Positions 59,983-64,000 of a stretch of DNA of 64,000 bases are shown here, piece after piece. The stretch's first letter is position 1; each line of letters starts with the position of its first letter. This stretch comes from Neopestalotiopsis rosae. Taxonomy: Eukaryota; Ascomycota; Sordariomycetes; Amphisphaeriales; Sporocadaceae. The position numbers were made by a program, and so were the translations under genes. The stretch is taken from the NCBI GenBank assembly GCA_023078685.1, contig JALGAS010000004.1, forward strand, positions 2,852,001 through 2,916,000. The letters are read 5' to 3'. Below the pieces are notes generated by a model, which made no database searches, had not been told where the DNA came from, and saw only the letters and a program-made list of their open reading frames with translations.

Positions 59983-60813
59983 TCCAGCCCCTCTCTAGGA
60001 ATTATGGGAACTTATGCTCAGGATTGTTATTGCTTGCTGGAAATCGGACTTGCATGTCACTCGTTCAACCATAGATTTGCGTCTTTCAGTAGTACAGGTA
60101 GAACAGATCCAGTATGGTCTTTTGTAATCTCAACTCTCACGTTTCTTTGGAAAGCCTCTGGCAGGCCGCCAAAATTAAAACAGCGAATTTTGTGCGTCGT
60201 GGTTCCATCGCTGGCTTAGAGTTTCACAGCGATTCCTCGGCCTCTTGACTGAGTTTACTCGTTACAGCTTCTGCAGATGTCCTTGTGCTGAAACCTGAGA
60301 GCGACTCTTGTCTGTGTGAGCAGTTTTGCGGCAATTTGCTCTATGCGGTAGGGAGTCTTGAGCTCCTCGGCCCCAGCCGGCCGTAGCCTTAGCCGCAGGT
60401 CTGTGGACATACGGTTGGACACTGATATTTGGGCCGTTTAGAGATCTGCAGCTTGCGTTGGTGCCTTTCTCGACTGTTTGGGTGGTAATATGAACAAGTA
60501 CTGCATGGCAAGGCTCGACTGGGCGCTGTTGTGAGCCTGAACAACATTCGCAAAAGTGCTCAGCGCGCTTTACCGCCAAATGCGTCCGACCAAAAGGTTC
60601 AGCAAAAGGTAAAAAATCGACGTGAGATCGTCTGGCTGACTCAAAATACCGTCAAGGTCTTTGTTGGGTGACGGCGGTCGTCGTATATATGGGAGCTCGA
60701 GAATCCCCAGCTCTTGCAGCCTGACGAGATCTCCGTGACCCAATACACCCTTGCATGACCGACGGCTACAATTTAGATATAAAGGTCATTACAGAGAGGA
60801 AAATATAGTGAAA
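59983..60813. other. intergenic, 0.8 kb
   Basis: 3' end of the zinc-module gene and promoter of the J-protein gene. No other coding signal. Confidence 0.55.
60684..60690 (+). promoter_or_regulatory. possible TATA box of the J-protein gene
   Basis: TATATAT, 124 bases upstream of the ATG at 60814. A chance occurrence is possible. Confidence 0.35.
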
Positions 60814-61638
60814 ATGCTGACCAGCCGCCTGTCGACGCCATGGCTTGTTCTGCGCAGGGGCTATGCCACCAACCGCGAAACGAGATCATCTTCCTCCACC
60901 AACGACTCGGACCGCGACCAGGACTTGTGCCTGACCCGTTGGCCTACGAACCCACGATGCACACCGTATGATGTCCTCGAGCAGACCAAGGGCGGTAATT
61001 ACAACAAGAGGCGGTTCTACGAGCTGGTCAAGATCTACCATCCCGATCGGTGGCGACACACCACGTATCACGGCATCAGCAAGCACGTCCGGGTGGAGCG
61101 GTACCGCCTCATTGTCGCTGCGAACAGGATACTATCGGATCCGACCAAGAGGAAAGCGTACGACGAGCGCGGAATCGGCTGGGACGCAGGCCCCGGTGCG
61201 TCTGATCGAGCAGGTGCGGCTGGCTGTGATGACGGCAACGCGTACAACGATGTACAGCGCGGTCCTTTTGACAAACGCTCCACCGACGCCAGCAAGAACG
61301 CAACGTGGGAGGACTGGGAGAGATGGAGATGTCAAGATATCCCACCGAAACAGGGAACCGTCTTTCTCTGCAATAGGAGCTTTGCCCTGATCCTGGCGCT
61401 CTTTGCGCTGGTCGGAGGGTGTGCCCAGCTTGTACGAGCGGACCACATTGCCAGACGGAGTGGGAAACGACACTCTGAGATTCACGAGATGCTGAGTGAT
61501 GAGCTATGGCACATTCAGAACCGTAGCCTGGAGACGTCGTCGGATCGTCGTCTACTCATTGAGGCATTCTTGCGGCGTAGGCTGGAGGCGAGCGTAGGTC
61601 ATGAGACCTCAGAAGACGGTGCGCTTTGCTTGCATTGA
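60814..61638 (+). CDS. membrane-anchored mitochondrial-type J-domain protein
   Basis: Intronless, 274 residues from the first ATG (MLTSRLSTPWLVLRRGYAT), which reads as a mitochondrial presequence ending near RGYAT. The J domain is at about residues 52-122: YDVLEQ, then YELVKIYHPDRW with the intact HPD signature that stimulates Hsp70 ATPase, then ANRILSDPTKRKAYDE. The loop after HPD is longer than usual (RHTTYHGISKHVRVERY). A single hydrophobic helix at about 188-207 (FALILALFALVGGCAQLV) anchors it. The C-terminus is soluble. There is no G/F region or zinc finger, so this is a class C J-protein. It is probably in the inner membrane or facing the matrix; the Hsp70 partner is unknown. The frame opens further upstream only from a TTG. 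Confidence 0.85.
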   Translation: MLTSRLSTPWLVLRRGYATNRETRSSSSTNDSDRDQDLCLTRWPTNPRCTPYDVLEQTKGGNYNKRRFYELVKIYHPDRWRHTTYHGISKHVRVERYRLIVAANRILSDPTKRKAYDERGIGWDAGPGASDRAGAAGCDDGNAYNDVQRGPFDKRSTDASKNATWEDWERWRCQDIPPKQGTVFLCNRSFALILALFALVGGCAQLVRADHIARRSGKRHSEIHEMLSDELWHIQNRSLETSSDRRLLIEAFLRRRLEASVGHETSEDGALCLH

Positions 61639-64000
61639 AATATGTTTATGGCCTTTTCATGGTATAGAGAACATGGGCATTTTGCTTTTTGCCGGGATTG
61701 CAACAGCTCTTGCTTCTTGACACAGGCTATACTACATACTTAATTACCAGCGATCATTGTGGCCGCTGGATTTTTCACATTCTCTTGTTACTGTTATTAA
61801 AACTTACAACGAGCAAACTTTGCGGCGAAATCCTGGTGTCAAAGGAGAAGTATGATTACCTTCAATATGCATAATTTCGTCCTAGACTTTCATGTGCGTC
61901 GGTATATAATACGGTCGTCGCCGGTACTTGAGGGATAATTACGACGTTCGTGGAGTTTTATTCCCATCTCGAATTGCCTTTCACATAGTTGCCAGCGTTG
62001 TATCACCGTTTTGCTCGACTGAGGTTCATCGAGAAAGAGTTTGGGCAGGCTCCCTGGCGCCTTAATACGGCAGTTCGCAAGATATAGTGGCAAAAAGTGA
62101 ATAGCCGGCCGAGGCGAGGAGTCCAAGCGGTCGGGAGCTAACAGACGCGAGTGCAACGCACCGACCGGCGAGGACATTCGGAGAACATGAACTTTATATC
62201 GTTGATTCGGAACATCGCTATCAGACTCGTTTGTTTCGGTGTCGCTCTAGGTTGTCACTTTGTTCGACGGAAGAGTGTCTCTCATTGGTAGGCATTCTAG
62301 AGAGGTTAGGACATGCTCTCTATAGCTCGTCGCAGGAAATAGTGGACTGCCGTTACGGTCGGCAAACGTGGGATTTGGAGAGGTTGGGAAAAGGATGAGG
62401 ACGAAGTTCTGGGTAGGTTTTCTCCTAATGTAGCTGCTGAAGAAGGATGTATGAATTGGTAAAGATGATATCTGACATTAGTCCTGGCCGGTAGATGTAA
62501 GACTGACCTGTTCGAGAAGTAATTAGTGAATCGTGGAATTGAGGTGTCTTTTTTTAAACGGGAGACTGTGACATTAATGAGCCAAAGCAGCAGGCGTTGA
62601 GAATTTTAAGTTTTGGACCCCTTGAAAAAAACGACACCCAATCCATCATCACGATATGATCTTCTAATTGCCTTGCTTAGTGTCGGCAATGTATTTTATG
62701 ACGATACATAGGTAGCACTGAGCGAGCAGTCTTGTCTTCAAGCTGTGGTGGTGGCCCAGATAGGGAAGGTAAAGTGCAAGGTTATACGCCGCAGCGCCAA
62801 GACGGCCCAGAGAACCAGCCAAGCCAGCAGCTCAATGTTCTGCAGTTTACAGGCAATAGTGTGGGGCTGCAACGGCGCCGGGGGAAATAAACTTGCTCAT
62901 ATTCGCTCACCAATGGGGTGTATGTCGGTTGCCCTTCCATGGATGTCTTGATCCAATTGGCGTCTTTTGAATTTCACCTAACTATTCGTCTGTCTGCTGG
63001 CTTTTGTGCACTTTTATGGTACATTCCCGAATATGAAGACTTCCATGCAACCTGGGCATCATTCGACGTACTCTAGAAGTAGGACAGCTTGATACTCCGT
63101 GTTCATGGCTGGGTCGGCTAAGACACATTCCCCATGAAATAAAATGCCTTGCTTCCTACAGGTGTTGGCTTCACTTACAGCATCAGCATCAGCATTGGCC
63201 GCATACTGTCAGCATCAATAAGCACCGCCGATTGGATCAATATTGTACCAGCCCAAGGTGAGGACCGGGGAGAGCAACGAATAGGCACTGTCGATCCAGC
63301 GGCGACTGCCTATGCACATCCTTGAATGACACCCAAGTCACCCGAATGAATTATACGAAGCAAATGACGAGAGACAATTATCGACACGACCTTCTCAAGG
63401 TTACATCGTACCTGGTGTAGGTAGGTAAGTGGATGACCATACCCAAAGACAAGATTGGGGGGAGAGAGAGAAATCAATTCCCCTCGTGCTGTCAACGTGC
63501 GGATACGTCCCACGTTTACTACCTGAATGTAGGTAAGCCTTCATGTCCCTCGAGATGTATATGCAGACCGGCCGTTGATCTACAAGACTGGTCCACGTTG
63601 CCAGTGACTTATCGAAGGAAAAGCTGCATGTTGGAGCTGTGAACGCGTAATAAGCTTTGCCAGAGGCCCTAGTATTCACAATCGCTCCATGGAATATCTG
63701 GCCCGAGCCGAGGCCATCGGAAACAAGATTGATCGGCTCTTCTATTAGGACGTCTTCCCGTACTACTTGCCCACACTCGATCCGCTCCATCTTCTTTGAC
63801 GGTGGGCGGCTAGAAATCCAACAACGTAATCCTAGCTTGTAGGTGGTGGCTTTGCCCCTACGAGTTTCAGCCGAGCGTTGACAAAGCGAGACTACGTTGG
63901 GTAAAGGTACATACATTCATTACATAGGCCTCACATTTCCCTAGGCTTGACAGACAGGAACCAAAACTCAATTCATATTACGGCGTACCAGAAAACCCTC
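61639..64000. other. terminal 2.4 kb, no firm gene
   Basis: No gene with a known family. Two minus-strand frames, 61890-62177 and 63401-63916, are mildly protein-like. The second is listed separately. The rest is featureless. Confidence 0.45.
63401..63916 (-). CDS. hypothetical 171-residue ORF
   Basis: An ATG-to-stop frame with a plausible composition in its middle (MERIECGQVVREDVLIEEPI, SDGLGSGQIFHGAIVNTRAS). No signal peptide, domain or family is recognised. The last ~40 codons look random, and it could be a relic or chance frame. No intron or neighbour supports it. Confidence 0.2.
   Translation of the reverse strand: MYVPLPNVVSLCQRSAETRRGKATTYKLGLRCWISSRPPSKKMERIECGQVVREDVLIEEPINLVSDGLGSGQIFHGAIVNTRASGKAYYAFTAPTCSFSFDKSLATWTSLVDQRPVCIYISRDMKAYLHSGSKRGTYPHVDSTRGIDFSLSPQSCLWVWSSTYLPTPGTM

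Noticed and set aside
60751..60813. J-protein start at 60751
   Set aside because: That codon is TTG, and the ATG at 60814 begins a good mitochondrial presequence.
1..64000. CRISPR array, complete transposon, or biosynthetic gene cluster
   Set aside because: No spaced direct repeats, no transposase or reverse transcriptase, and no PKS, NRPS, terpene or P450 gene could be found.

Overview
The window looks like nuclear chromosomal DNA of a filamentous ascomycete (Pezizomycotina). A Sordariomycete, perhaps Hypocreales, is my inference. The evidence is short GT-AG introns of about 50 to 100 bases, a Zn2Cys6 regulator, a CFEM surface protein, an Ecp2-like secreted protein, a YAT-type permease and a fungal XLF homologue. 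No bacterial, viral or organellar block is visible. I built the exon structures by hand by joining frames across consensus splice sites; none is backed by transcripts.

Layout. 1-0.7 kb: 3' end of an F-box/LRR gene. 1.5-11.8 kb: two convergent zinc-free MDR reductases with a degenerate tRNA-like sequence between them, a 1005-residue Zn2Cys6 transcription factor, and an SDR; this could be a small catabolic or detoxification neighbourhood. 12-16.2 kb: a conserved protein of unknown function head-to-head with the NHEJ factor XLF/Nej1. 17.4-18.3 kb: a decaying minus-strand gene with one in-frame stop and an AT-rich insert flanked by 9-bp repeats. 18.6-19.0 kb: a DUF985 cupin. 19.0-27.8 kb: 8.7 kb without a credible gene, including a run of 26 G. 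27.8-29.6 kb: a forkhead transcription factor. 31.9-33.8 kb: the spliceosomal protein Cactin. 34.3-37.4 kb: a small secreted Ecp2/Hce2-like protein and a CFEM membrane protein. 37.4-46.5 kb: a second 9-kb gene-poor stretch. 46.5-50.9 kb: a secreted protein and a peroxisomal acyl-CoA oxidase ending in SKL. 51.9-55.8 kb: ribosomal protein eL19 and an amino-acid permease. 57.8-61.6 kb: an unrecognised 631-residue protein with a double four-CxxC zinc module (four exons) and a mitochondrial-type membrane J-protein.

The genes do not form one pathway: housekeeping genes (eL19, Cactin, XLF, acyl-CoA oxidase) are interleaved with accessory and secreted-protein genes. I found no CRISPR, no complete transposon, no intact tRNA and no biosynthetic core enzyme. 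The most unusual items are the two long gene-free stretches, the nearly intact pseudogene, the repeated RIGxIG motifs in XLF, the splicing layout of Cactin, and the zinc-module protein.
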